Shown: positions 1 to 8,037 of the stretch, one piece after another
How the letters are laid out: every line of letters begins with the position of its first letter
How positions within the stretch are numbered: the first letter of the stretch is position 1
DNA from: an uncultured Lachnospiraceae bacterium
GTDB lineage: Bacteria; Bacillota; Clostridia; Lachnospirales; Lachnospiraceae
Assembly: GCA_902774915.1 (NCBI GenBank)
Contig: CACYKH010000007.1
Coordinates: 62,001-126,000, forward strand
Reading direction: 5' to 3'
Length of the DNA: 64,000 nucleotides
The notes under the pieces: generated by a model
Told to the model about the DNA's origin: nothing
Databases searched by the model: none
What the model saw: only the letters and a program-made list of their open reading frames with translations
Program-made: the position numbers and the translations under genes

Positions 1-822
1 AAATAAGTGAGATACAACGAAAGCACTTATTACTTCTGAACCAAGGTCATCTATTATAAGTAAATCGCTGCTGAAAATATATTCGTATATTTCTTCGAGA
101 ACTTTTTGGTCATATAAATCATTAAATGTTGTATAGTTGACCAATATGTCTCTGAAAAGTTCATTACTTGAAAGGTAGAGTACTGAGTGACCACTATCAA
201 GTAATTCCTTAGCAATACAGTTGGACAGAAATGTTTTTCCCAAACCTGTTCCACCGTATATTAAAAGGTTATCATGCTTTGTATCAAAATTCTTAACAAA
301 ATTTTGCGCTACATTGTATTGCTTTTCGGCATTTTCATATGGAGTCAGTTTGTTATCCTCATATGCTTCGTTGCTATAATAATCCAGCGTATAACTATCA
401 AAGTTTTCTTTGCTAAGTATATTGGATAAATTTGAACGGTTATATAGCTCTTTTATACGTATTTTTTTAACACATTCGCAAATTTTACCGTTATGCTCGC
501 CCCAATCCTGACAAATAGGGCAGTTGTATATAGGATCAAGATAGTCTTTTGGATAGCCATTAGATTCAAGCAATTCAGCTTTTTTATTTGATATTTCTAG
601 TATGCTTGATTCATAGTTGCCTGAATAGTTTGCTTTATCCTGCCTAAGTCTCTTTTTAACCTCTTCAAGCGCAATAGAAGATACTTGATTATCTAAATTC
701 TTTATTTCAGGAATCTTATCATATATCTCGTTTAGTCTTCTTTGATGCTCAGTGGTATTCTGGAGTCTGATTCGACTTAATTGAGCGCTTGTATCTATTT
801 TTTCATATTCTTGTATAATCAT
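1..822 (-). CDS. DnaC/DnaI-like helicase loader, C-terminus cut by window edge
   Basis: ATP-binding protein of the DnaC/DnaI family, which loads the replicative helicase onto DNA. I read this frame by hand on the minus strand: it starts MIIQEYEKIDTSAQ at 822 and stays open for 274 codons to base 1, so the 3' end lies outside the window. A cysteine cluster (CPICQDWGEHNGKICEC) about 100 residues in fits the zinc-binding N-terminal part of DnaI. The P-loop GGTGLGKT lies near residue 190 and a Walker B LLIIDDLGSE follows. The start overlaps the stop of the upstream DnaD-domain gene as TAATG (one shared base), which suggests translational coupling. DnaD plus DnaC/I is the usual primosome pair in Firmicutes. 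The family is clear; the choice between the names dnaC and dnaI is not. Confidence 0.9.
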   Translation of the reverse strand, partial: MIIQEYEKIDTSAQLSRIRLQNTTEHQRRLNEIYDKIPEIKNLDNQVSSIALEEVKKRLRQDKANYSGNYESSILEISNKKAELLESNGYPKDYLDPIYNCPICQDWGEHNGKICECVKKIRIKELYNRSNLSNILSKENFDSYTLDYYSNEAYEDNKLTPYENAEKQYNVAQNFVKNFDTKHDNLLIYGGTGLGKTFLSNCIAKELLDSGHSVLYLSSNELFRDILVNYTTFNDLYDQKVLEEIYEYIFSSDLLIIDDLGSEVISAFVVSHLF

Positions 823-1937
823 TAGGCTTCAACTTTCTCAAGGTAATATTTTTCTAAGTCTTTAAGTCGGTTACCTTTTTTCTTTTTTGAAGAATCATCT
901 GACTGAGATTTGATCGGAGTAGTATCCCTCATAGTCTTCTTATATTCTTCTTTCTCGGAAACTATATCACTAAAGCTTTTTACGCCTTTCTCATGCCAAT
1001 TATTAAGTATTCCATTAACATAGTTTAGAGTCGCATTATTTGGCTTTTTGAGGATTGCAGTATTGCATGCTTCAATAATTATCTCTGTAGAAAAACCGTA
1101 CTCATCCTTCCATTTGTCGATGATCTGTTTTTCAACAGGAGTTGGTGATAATCTTTCCTTTATACCTAAAGACTTCAGAATTCTACCATAAAGTGTAATA
1201 TATCTTGCTGAGTATTCTTCGGCATCTTCTCTATTAGTAATATCTTTTTCGTACCAGTCACGCGCTACCTTTTCTATATAGGAAAAGCTTGTCTTCTTAA
1301 CAGCAGCACAATACTCCAGCAGATACTCACAAAGGTCGAATGAAAATCCCAATTGGTCTTTAATATAAATCAAAGAATTAAGCTCTTTTGGTCCAAGGTC
1401 TCTGTTGCAATAAGCAGTTGCTTCACTGATAAGATTTGCAATCTCTGGATCCTTTTGAAAAACTTTAAGATTATCAGGAGTTGGCTGCTTCTTTTTAGGA
1501 GCTTTCTTCTGAGCTTCATCGTCGTCCTGGATTTCTTCCTCTTCATAGTTAGATGCTTTCTTAGAGGATTTTGCTTTCTCTTCATCAGAGCCAAGTGAAA
1601 GTTTTGAATCTACAATCTTGAGGTCAGAAAGTTCAACATCCATCTTTTTAAGATCCTTAAGAAGAATGCCAGTAACTTCTTTATCAGTATTGTAGCTAAG
1701 ACTCAGAACATCTGCCTTTATCCAGTATCTGATTCCTCTGCAAATATCATTCTCAGTACAGCTAAGATGATCTGCTATATCACTAACAGATATCTGGCTT
1801 TTAGTTGAACAAAGCATAGCCAGATAAATGTATAATTTTACGAAATCTCCATTGGCATCAGCCATATAATATTTGATAAAATTGTTGCTTATATTTGTAA
1901 ACGCTTCCTTCTCGGAAGTGATACTTATTTCACCCAT
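822..1937 (-). CDS. DnaD-domain replication initiation protein
   Basis: 371-residue primosome protein related to Firmicute DnaD/DnaB, which remodel origin DNA and help recruit the helicase and its loader. The first ~110 residues look like the winged-helix part, with a segment SVSDIADHLSCTENDICRGI typical of a helix-turn-helix. After a charged linker rich in K, E and D (about residues 110-155) there appear to be two DnaD C-terminal modules. Each ends in the family pattern Y-x3-I-x3-W: FSYIEKVARDW in the first and LNYVNGILNNW in the second. A Lys-rich tail follows. Translation is probably coupled to the downstream loader gene through TAATG. Two C-terminal modules are more like DnaB of Bacillus than DnaD, so I leave the symbol empty. 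Confidence 0.88.
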   Translation of the reverse strand: MGEISITSEKEAFTNISNNFIKYYMADANGDFVKLYIYLAMLCSTKSQISVSDIADHLSCTENDICRGIRYWIKADVLSLSYNTDKEVTGILLKDLKKMDVELSDLKIVDSKLSLGSDEEKAKSSKKASNYEEEEIQDDDEAQKKAPKKKQPTPDNLKVFQKDPEIANLISEATAYCNRDLGPKELNSLIYIKDQLGFSFDLCEYLLEYCAAVKKTSFSYIEKVARDWYEKDITNREDAEEYSARYITLYGRILKSLGIKERLSPTPVEKQIIDKWKDEYGFSTEIIIEACNTAILKKPNNATLNYVNGILNNWHEKGVKSFSDIVSEKEEYKKTMRDTTPIKSQSDDSSKKKKGNRLKDLEKYYLEKVEA

Positions 1938-2016
1938 TTTAGTAACCCTTTTTCACTCAATTTTTTCTCTCTTTTTTTAGTCGAATTGAATTGTATCAGA
2001 ACAAAATGTTAATTGC

Positions 2017-2047
2017 AAACACCCGAACCGCCTAAATGCGGGTGTTT
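2017..2047. other. hairpin between murC and the dnaD-like gene
   Basis: Inverted repeat AAACACCCG / CGGGTGTTT with a 13-base loop, in the 281-bp gap between murC and the DnaD-domain gene. There is no clear T-run on the minus strand, so it may be an operator or an inefficient terminator of murC. Confidence 0.5.
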
Positions 2048-2063
2048 TAGGGTGTGTTGAAAT

Positions 2064-2212
2064 TGTTGATAATGTGGACTAGTGGGAGTGTAAAATCAGG
2101 AATAACCCAAATAGGACATTCCATCCATGTGGAATGTCCTATATCAATGTTGATAATATAATCATTTTGGTTTACATAAAACCGTGTTTCATTTTGTGGA
2201 TTTTGTTGATAA
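2064..2212. promoter_or_regulatory. three DnaA-box-like 9-mers
   Basis: TGTTGATAA (reverse complement TTATCAACA) occurs exactly at 2064-2072, 2148-2156 and 2204-2212, all in the same orientation. The DnaA box consensus is TTATCCACA, so each copy has one mismatch. They lie between murC and the dnaD-like/dnaC-like replication operon. A role in DnaA control of that operon is an inference. Confidence 0.4.
2111..2142. terminator. 13-bp perfect hairpin, likely murC terminator
   Basis: ATAGGACATTCCA (2111-2123) and TGGAATGTCCTAT (2130-2142) are perfect inverted arms with a 6-base loop. Read from murC on the minus strand, the stem is followed by TTTGGGTTATT. That is only a weak U-tract, so termination is likely but not certain. 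Confidence 0.55.
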
Positions 2213-2218
2213 CTTGTT

Positions 2219-3604
2219 TTAAAGGAGCATAACGCCCACAGAATCTATGTTTCCTGCACCCATAGTTATTAACATATCATTGTTTTTTGAATTTTTTTCA
2301 AAATAATTTTTTATGCTGTCAAAATCACCTAAATATACTGCATCACAACCCAGTTTTTTCAGTTCGTTTTCGAGATCTTTTGATGAAACTGTTCCATCAT
2401 CTTTTTCCCTTGCGGCATAGATGTCAGCAAGAAGAACGTGGTCTGAAACTGAAAGTGCTTTTGCAAAATCGGTAAGATGCGCCTTTGTTCTGGAATAAGT
2501 GTGTGGCTGGAATGCAACCCACAGATCATTTTTCTTAACGCTTGTAGCAACGGCAAGTGATGCACTGATCTCTGTTGGATGATGAGCGTAGTCATCAATA
2601 ATAGTTGCGCCTTTTTCAGTAGTTCCTTTGTATTGGAATCTACGATCTGCACTATGACAGAGCTTCAGTCCTTCGCGGATATCATCCATAGATATTCCAA
2701 TGTAGAATGAAGCGGCGATAGCAGAAAGGGAGTTGATAGCATTGTGCTCTCCCATAACTGAAAGGCTGATCTCACCCTTGCTTTCGCCGTCAATATAAAG
2801 GTCATAAGTAGGCTGTCCAAGTTCGTTAAGTCTGATGTTCTTAGCCTGATAATTATTTCCGTCATTCTTACCAAAGGTAACAACCTTGATGTCGCGTCCC
2901 TTAACAGCGTCGATTACCTGATCTCTGTATTTCATATCACCATTTACGATGAGTGTTCCGCCGTCCTGAGTTTTAGTTGCGAAAGTTGCAAATGATGCGG
3001 CGATGTTTTCAATGTTCTTAAAGAAATCCAGGTGATCATTATCAATGTTAAGGATAATGCTGGCATAGGCCTTAAATTCATGGTAGCTGTTTGTATACTC
3101 GCAAGCCTCTGTTACAAAATAATCAGATGAGCCAACACGGATATTTCCATCGATTACATTTAGATGTCCTCCAATTGAAATGGTTGGATCTGTACTTGCC
3201 TTCAGCATGATGTGAGCCATCATGGAAGTTGTAGTTGTCTTTCCGTGTGTTCCTGCAACAGCTACACTGTACTTGTAGTTCTCCATAACCTGTCCCAGGA
3301 ACTGAGCTCTGGTCAGAAGAGGAATGTTCTTGGAAACAACCATTTGATATTCTTCGTTATCAGGATGAATAGCTGCAGTATAAACTACGAAGTCAATATC
3401 ATCCGTTATATTAGAAGCAACCTGTCCTATGTATACTTTGATTCCGTTTGCTTCCAAAGCTTTAGTTGTATCAGATTCTCTCATGTCAGAACCTGAAACA
3501 GTAAAGCCTTCCTTCTTAAGTATCTCGGCAAGTCCGCTCATGCTGACTCCGCCTATTCCAATAAAATGTGCGTGGCATGGTTTTTCAAAATCCACTTTAT
3601 ACAT
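2219..3604 (-). CDS. murC: UDP-N-acetylmuramate--L-alanine ligase
   Basis: MurC adds the first amino acid, L-alanine, to UDP-MurNAc in cytoplasmic peptidoglycan precursor synthesis, using ATP. The 461-residue length is normal. The N-terminal nucleotide-binding motif is GIGGVSMSGLAE, the P-loop is GTHGKTTTTSM near residue 110, and the C-terminal domain carries DDYAHHPTEI. The gene stands alone between the replication pair and the divergent ilvE. A modest AGAGGAC ribosome-binding site precedes the ATG. The assignment is secure. Confidence 0.97.
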   Translation of the reverse strand: MYKVDFEKPCHAHFIGIGGVSMSGLAEILKKEGFTVSGSDMRESDTTKALEANGIKVYIGQVASNITDDIDFVVYTAAIHPDNEEYQMVVSKNIPLLTRAQFLGQVMENYKYSVAVAGTHGKTTTTSMMAHIMLKASTDPTISIGGHLNVIDGNIRVGSSDYFVTEACEYTNSYHEFKAYASIILNIDNDHLDFFKNIENIAASFATFATKTQDGGTLIVNGDMKYRDQVIDAVKGRDIKVVTFGKNDGNNYQAKNIRLNELGQPTYDLYIDGESKGEISLSVMGEHNAINSLSAIAASFYIGISMDDIREGLKLCHSADRRFQYKGTTEKGATIIDDYAHHPTEISASLAVATSVKKNDLWVAFQPHTYSRTKAHLTDFAKALSVSDHVLLADIYAAREKDDGTVSSKDLENELKKLGCDAVYLGDFDSIKNYFEKNSKNNDMLITMGAGNIDSVGVMLL

Positions 3605-3722
3605 GTTAAATGTCCTCTTTTTTCTGGATTAAAATATCCTATTTATAATAAAACAAAACTTCAAGCAGTTATTTTATCACAAAAATCATTACTATCAAAT
3701 ACATTTTTCTACGTAAAAAATC

Positions 3723-3750
3723 TTGACAATCTAATCGCTAGGGGTAAAAT
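3723..3750 (+). promoter_or_regulatory. sigma-A-type promoter of ilvE
   Basis: TTGACA (3723-3728), a 16-bp spacer and TAAAAT (3745-3750), about 55 bp before the ilvE start. The -35 box is a perfect match. Confidence 0.65.
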
Positions 3751-3805
3751 TAAAGAAGTTGTTTTATTATCCTATATTATATAGGAATGCAAAGGAGAAA
3801 TAATT

Positions 3806-4831
3806 ATGGCTAAAAAGGATATCGATTGGGGCAGCCTCGGTTTCGGATATATGGAAACTGATGCAAGCTATGTATCAAATTTCAAGGATGGAAAATGGGA
3901 TGATGGAGTGATTACTCCAGACCACACAATTAGTATGAGTGAGTGCGCATGCGTACTTCATTACTCTCAGTCATGCTTTGAGGGACTTAAAGCATATGAG
4001 ACAGAGGACGGACACATTGTAACATTCCGCCCTGACCTTAACGCTCAGAGAATGATGGATACATGCGAGAGACTTGAGATGGCTGTTTTCCCTAAGGAGA
4101 GATTCCTGGACGCTGTTGACAAGGTAGTTCTTGCAAACGAGGACTGGGTTCCTCCATTTGGAAGCGGAGCTACATTATATATAAGACCATTTATGTTTGG
4201 TTCAAATGAAGTTATTGGTGTTAAGCCTGCTGATGATTATCAGTTCAGAATTCTTGTTACACCTGTTGGTCCTTACTTCAAGGGTGGCGCAAAGGCTATC
4301 ACAATCCGTATAAGTGATTTCGATAGAGCAGCACCTCACGGAACAGGACACATCAAGGCTGGACTTAACTATGCTATGTCACTTCATGCAATAGTTGATG
4401 CTCATAAGAAGGGATTCGATGAGAACCTTTATCTTGATCCTGCATCAAGAACAAAGATTGAAGAGACAGGTGGAGCAAATGTTATCTTCGTTAAGGGTAA
4501 CAAGTTCATCACACCTAAGTCAGGAAGTATCCTTCCATCAGTTACAAGAAGATCTCTTGAAGTTGTTGCTAAGGATTATCTTGGTATGGAAGTTGAAGAG
4601 AGAGAAGTATTCCTTGATGAAGTTCCAGAGTTTGAGGAGTGCGGTCTCTGTGGTACAGCAGCTGTTATTTCACCAGTTAGAGCAATTAATGATCACGGTA
4701 AGGAAATTGTATTCCCTGGTAGTGCTGATGGTAATGTTGGACCTACTATCAAGAAGCTTTATGATACACTTACAGGAATCCAGATGTGCAAGATCGAAGC
4801 ACCTGAGGGATGGGTTCACGTTATCAAATAA
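3806..4831 (+). CDS. ilvE: branched-chain amino acid aminotransferase
   Basis: PLP enzyme that makes the last step of valine, leucine and isoleucine synthesis (or the first step of their breakdown) by transamination with glutamate. The 341 residues fit the longer group of bacterial and eukaryotic-type BCATs. Visible family stretches are SQSCFEGLKAY, the phosphate-binding region around GHIKAGLNYAMS with the candidate PLP lysine, and the C-terminal ECGLCGTAAVISPV. An AAAGGAG site sits 10 bases before the ATG, and a good promoter lies at 3723. The gene is followed closely by a lipoprotein gene that may be cotranscribed. Confidence 0.95.
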   Translation: MAKKDIDWGSLGFGYMETDASYVSNFKDGKWDDGVITPDHTISMSECACVLHYSQSCFEGLKAYETEDGHIVTFRPDLNAQRMMDTCERLEMAVFPKERFLDAVDKVVLANEDWVPPFGSGATLYIRPFMFGSNEVIGVKPADDYQFRILVTPVGPYFKGGAKAITIRISDFDRAAPHGTGHIKAGLNYAMSLHAIVDAHKKGFDENLYLDPASRTKIEETGGANVIFVKGNKFITPKSGSILPSVTRRSLEVVAKDYLGMEVEEREVFLDEVPEFEECGLCGTAAVISPVRAINDHGKEIVFPGSADGNVGPTIKKLYDTLTGIQMCKIEAPEGWVHVIK

Positions 4832-4853
4832 TTCCGATTGGTAATTAGTTTTT

Positions 4854-5372
4854 ATGAAATCGTTTTTAAGAAAAAGTATTAAGAGAGTGGCACTTACGGT
4901 TTTGGGTGTGCTTATGATAAGCACCCTCACTTCTTGTGGTGCCACAACTAAAACAATAAAGTCAGAGGATATGAAAATAACTCTTTCAAGAGAATATAAA
5001 GAAAGTACTCTGGCAAATGCAACCTGGTATTATACCAGCCCTGATGGACTGGCTATGGGTATCAGGTCTCTTAAGGATGATGTGGAGAAGAGTGGTTTGG
5101 AATGTAATTCAGCTCAGGATTATGCGGCAGCATACATCAAGGCAAATAATATTCCTGGTTCTCCAAAGGTCACTAAGAAGGGTGACTATGTTTATTTCAA
5201 ATATAACCACAAAGTTTCAGGTACGGATTATTCTTATCTGACCTGCATCTATGATCACGATGATGAATACTGGCTTGTAAACTTCGCTTGTTATAAGGAA
5301 CTTTACAGTGAATACGAAAAAGATTTCTTTGAATCTGCTGATTCAGTAACATTTGTCGAAGATGATGAATAA
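4854..5372 (+). CDS. small lipoprotein of unknown function
   Basis: 172-residue exported lipoprotein. A basic N-terminus and a hydrophobic stretch end in the lipobox LTSC, so the mature protein would begin at that cysteine and be lipid-anchored outside the membrane. The rest is a compact polar domain with no motif I recognise; the C-terminus is acidic (VEDDE). The upstream ribosome-binding site is weak. It lies 22 bp after ilvE and 24 bp before an ABC exporter, so it may belong to either unit. The lipoprotein class is clear, the function is not. Confidence 0.8.
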   Translation: MKSFLRKSIKRVALTVLGVLMISTLTSCGATTKTIKSEDMKITLSREYKESTLANATWYYTSPDGLAMGIRSLKDDVEKSGLECNSAQDYAAAYIKANNIPGSPKVTKKGDYVYFKYNHKVSGTDYSYLTCIYDHDDEYWLVNFACYKELYSEYEKDFFESADSVTFVEDDE

Positions 5373-5396
5373 TATTAATTAGGAAAAATTTACCTT

Positions 5397-6167
5397 ATGA
5401 ATAAAGATAGATTTCTTCAGAATAGATTCATTTTATCTGAACTTGTAAAAAAAGGTATACGCTTAAAATATAGAAGATCGTATCTTGGAATTCTCTGGTC
5501 ACTTTTGGAACCATTACTGACTATGATAGTTCTTACTATTGTATTTGGTACTCTTATGGGTGAAAAGACCAGAGATTTTCCTGTCTATATATTGTCGGGT
5601 AGACTTCTTTATACTTTCTACTCACAATCAACAACTGCAGCTCTTAAATCAATTAGAGCAAACAGTTCTATAATAAAGAAGGTATATGTACCAAAAATCC
5701 TGTACCCTCTTTCATCCATACTTTTCAACTTTATTATCTTTTTAATATCGTTAATAGTACTGGCACTTGTATCAGTAGTACTTGGAGTATATCCAACTCT
5801 TTATCTCCTGCAGGCATTTGTGAGCCTTCTTGTGCTGCTTATGCTTAGCCTTGGCTGTGGACTTATTCTTTCTACAGTAGGTGTTTTCTTTAGAGATATG
5901 GAGTATCTGTGGAATGTTGCACTTATGCTCATCATGTATACATGCGCAATTTTCTACCGTGCATCAAAGCTTCTTGGAAGTAAGTGGAGCTTTGTGCTGA
6001 AGCTGAATCCATTATTCTGTGTCATTGAAACATTCCGAAGTGCAGTGTTTGGAGAAATGATGAACCTGAAGTACCTTGCGTACTCGGTTGGATTTAGTGT
6101 TGTTGCAATCATAATCGGTGTGATTGCATTTAAAAAGAATGAAGATAAGTTTATTTTGGAGATATAA
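5397..6167 (+). CDS. ABC-2 type polysaccharide/teichoic acid exporter permease
   Basis: 256-residue membrane subunit of an ABC-2 exporter of the TagG/Wzm type, which carries lipid-linked cell-wall polysaccharide or teichoic acid outward. The N-terminal cytoplasmic part RRSYLGILWSLLEPLLTM is typical. About six hydrophobic segments follow, among them MIVLTIVFGTLMG, the stretch beginning YPLSSILFNFIIFLISLIVL, and ALMLIMYTCAIFYRAS. The ATPase gene starts 3 bp after the stop, and uppP follows. The family is secure. The transported polymer (teichoic acid, rhamnan or other glycan) cannot be told from sequence. Confidence 0.92.
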   Translation: MNKDRFLQNRFILSELVKKGIRLKYRRSYLGILWSLLEPLLTMIVLTIVFGTLMGEKTRDFPVYILSGRLLYTFYSQSTTAALKSIRANSSIIKKVYVPKILYPLSSILFNFIIFLISLIVLALVSVVLGVYPTLYLLQAFVSLLVLLMLSLGCGLILSTVGVFFRDMEYLWNVALMLIMYTCAIFYRASKLLGSKWSFVLKLNPLFCVIETFRSAVFGEMMNLKYLAYSVGFSVVAIIIGVIAFKKNEDKFILEI

Positions 6168-6170
6168 TTA

Positions 6171-6911
6171 ATGAGCGAAACAGTTCTTAGGGTTGAAGAT
6201 GTAAGCATGCGCTTTAACCTAAGTAAAGAAAAGCACGATTCACTCAAAGAGTATTTTATTGCACTTGCAAGACACGAGCTTGTTTTTAATGAGTTCTGGG
6301 CTCTTTCAGATGTTTCCTTCGAACTTGAGAAGGGAGACAGACTGGGAATACTTGGATTTAATGGCGCTGGAAAGTCTACACTTCTGAAAGTAATAGCTGG
6401 TGTATTTAAACCTACAAAGGGTAGCGTTGACAGGACAGGTGTGCTGGCTCCTCTTATTGAGCTTGGCGCAGGTTTTGATCCTCAGTATACCGGATTAGAA
6501 AACATTTACCTTTATGGTGCATGCTTGGGTTATAGTCATAAGTTTATCGATGAGAAGCTTCAGGATATAATAGATTTCTCAGAGCTTAAGGAATTTATTG
6601 ACGTGCCACTCAAAAATTATTCTTCAGGAATGCGTGCCAGACTAGGATTTGCTATTGCAACTATCGTAGAACCAGATATACTAATACTAGATGAAGTTTT
6701 ATCTGTTGGCGATGCTAAGTTTAAAAAGAAGAGTGAGGCGAAGCTGATGTCACTCCTTGAGAAGGATGTAACAGTTCTCTTCGTATCACATAATATAGAT
6801 CAGGTTAGAAGATTATGTAACAAGGCAATCATTCTTGATAAGGGTAAGATGATCGATTATGGTGATGTTAAAAAGGTATCAGACCATTATGAGGAGTTAA
6901 CCGGTAAGTAA
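6171..6911 (+). CDS. ABC exporter ATPase, TagH/Wzt type
   Basis: 246-residue ATPase partner of the preceding permease. It has a Walker A GFNGAGKST near residue 62, an ABC signature YSSGMRARLGFAIA, a Walker B DILILDEVLSVGD and the H-loop VSHN. The insert around LIELGAGFDPQYTGLENIYLYG is characteristic of O-antigen/teichoic acid exporters. It ends shortly after the ATPase core, so it lacks the C-terminal carbohydrate-binding domain found in some Wzt proteins and the long tail of Bacillus TagH. It probably forms an operon with the permease and uppP. Confidence 0.93.
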   Translation: MSETVLRVEDVSMRFNLSKEKHDSLKEYFIALARHELVFNEFWALSDVSFELEKGDRLGILGFNGAGKSTLLKVIAGVFKPTKGSVDRTGVLAPLIELGAGFDPQYTGLENIYLYGACLGYSHKFIDEKLQDIIDFSELKEFIDVPLKNYSSGMRARLGFAIATIVEPDILILDEVLSVGDAKFKKKSEAKLMSLLEKDVTVLFVSHNIDQVRRLCNKAIILDKGKMIDYGDVKKVSDHYEELTGK

Positions 6912-6923
6912 AAGGGGGATAAA

Positions 6924-7823
6924 ATGGCTTTTATCGAATTATTAAAGGTTATATTTATAGGTATAATAGAAGGAATAACAGAGTGGCTTCCTATTAGTAG
7001 TACAGGACATATGCTCTTAGTAGATCAGTTCCTTAAGCTTCAGGCAGATGCTGAGTTCAAGGAAATGTTTTTTGTTGTTATTCAGCTTGGCGCAATTATC
7101 GCGGTTATTTACATGTATTGGACAAAGCTGTGGCCATTCAGACTTGCCAGCCGTGATGTTGCAGTAGATGCAAACGGACGTCCAGATCCAAAGTGGAAAA
7201 ATGAATACGTAATAGCTGGAATTGGTATAAGCAGACCTGTTTTCCTTATGTGGGTAAAGGTTATTGTTGCTACAATACCTGCTGGTATACTGGGACTTCT
7301 CCTTGATGACTGGATGGATAAATATGCGAAAACACCTGCGGTTATAGCTGTTGCACTGATAGTCTATGGTGTTCTTTTTATCCTAGTTGAGAATAGGAAT
7401 AAGAAAAGGCCTGTCAAAATAAAGAGGCTTGGACAATTGACATATCTTGATGCTCTTAAACTGGGACTTTTTCAGTCGCTCGCTATAGTCCCTGGTACTT
7501 CTAGATCAGGTGCCACAATAGTTGGTGGACTGACTATGGGAGTATCCAGAAGACTTGCTACTGAGTTTTCTTTCTTTATGAGTATTCCTATTATGTTTGG
7601 GTGGAGCCTGGTAAAGTTGATTAAATATGGGTTCCATTACTCAGCCCTGGAATTCTTTGAACTGCTGTTTGGAATGGTGGTTGCATTTGTTGTGTCAGTG
7701 CTTGTAATAAAATTCCTGATAGGGTACATCAAGAAACATGACTTTAAGATATTTGGTTATTATAGAATAGCCTTAGGTGTTCTGGTAATTTTGATTTTTA
7801 CAATAAAGCAGATTGTGATGTAG
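6924..7823 (+). CDS. uppP: undecaprenyl-diphosphatase
   Basis: BacA/UppP membrane phosphatase that recycles undecaprenyl pyrophosphate to the monophosphate carrier used for peptidoglycan and glycan synthesis. The family motifs are present: EGITEWLPISSTGHM near the N-terminus and PGTSRSGATI near residue 190. Several hydrophobic helices and a 299-residue length fit the family. An AAGGGGG site precedes the ATG. It lies 12 bp after the exporter ATPase, so carrier recycling and glycan export are probably made together. Confidence 0.96.
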   Translation: MAFIELLKVIFIGIIEGITEWLPISSTGHMLLVDQFLKLQADAEFKEMFFVVIQLGAIIAVIYMYWTKLWPFRLASRDVAVDANGRPDPKWKNEYVIAGIGISRPVFLMWVKVIVATIPAGILGLLLDDWMDKYAKTPAVIAVALIVYGVLFILVENRNKKRPVKIKRLGQLTYLDALKLGLFQSLAIVPGTSRSGATIVGGLTMGVSRRLATEFSFFMSIPIMFGWSLVKLIKYGFHYSALEFFELLFGMVVAFVVSVLVIKFLIGYIKKHDFKIFGYYRIALGVLVILIFTIKQIVM

Positions 7824-7853
7824 GCTTTTGACACCTTTTAATATGTGATAAAG

Positions 7854-7940
7854 ATGATTAGAATAGATAAGTTTTTAGCAGATTCGGGATTTGGCACCAG
7901 GAGCGAGGTTCGCTCTTTGGTAAAGCCCGAATCTGTTTCT
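7854..7940 (+). pseudogene. remnant of an RsuA/RluB-type pseudouridine synthase (S4 domain start)
   Basis: The first ~24 codons read MIRIDKFLADSGFGTRSEVR and so on, the hallmark opening of the S4 RNA-binding domain of RsuA-family 16S rRNA pseudouridine synthases. The reading then changes to unrelated sequence (PESVSVIGWSNYN...), and no catalytic domain follows. There is no ribosome-binding site. The remnant sits directly before a large unrecognised gene, so that gene or a rearrangement probably replaced the rest. The similarity is short but very characteristic. Confidence 0.65.
7879..7935. other. 57-bp imperfect palindrome inside the S4 remnant
   Basis: Outer arms CAGATTCGGG (7879-7888) and CCCGAATCTG (7926-7935) are perfect. 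Inside them ACCA pairs with TGGT and AGCGA with TCGCT. The left half is the coding sequence of the S4 remnant and the right half is nearly its reverse complement, which suggests a fold-back duplication. TTTCT follows, so it might also terminate uppP transcription. Confidence 0.6.
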
Positions 7941-8037
7941 GTAATCGGCTGGAGTAATTATAATATATTTGTTGCGCTTTTGTTATTATTAGAGGATTAT
8001 AATAAGAATACATATCATATATATGGGAGGAAAGAAT

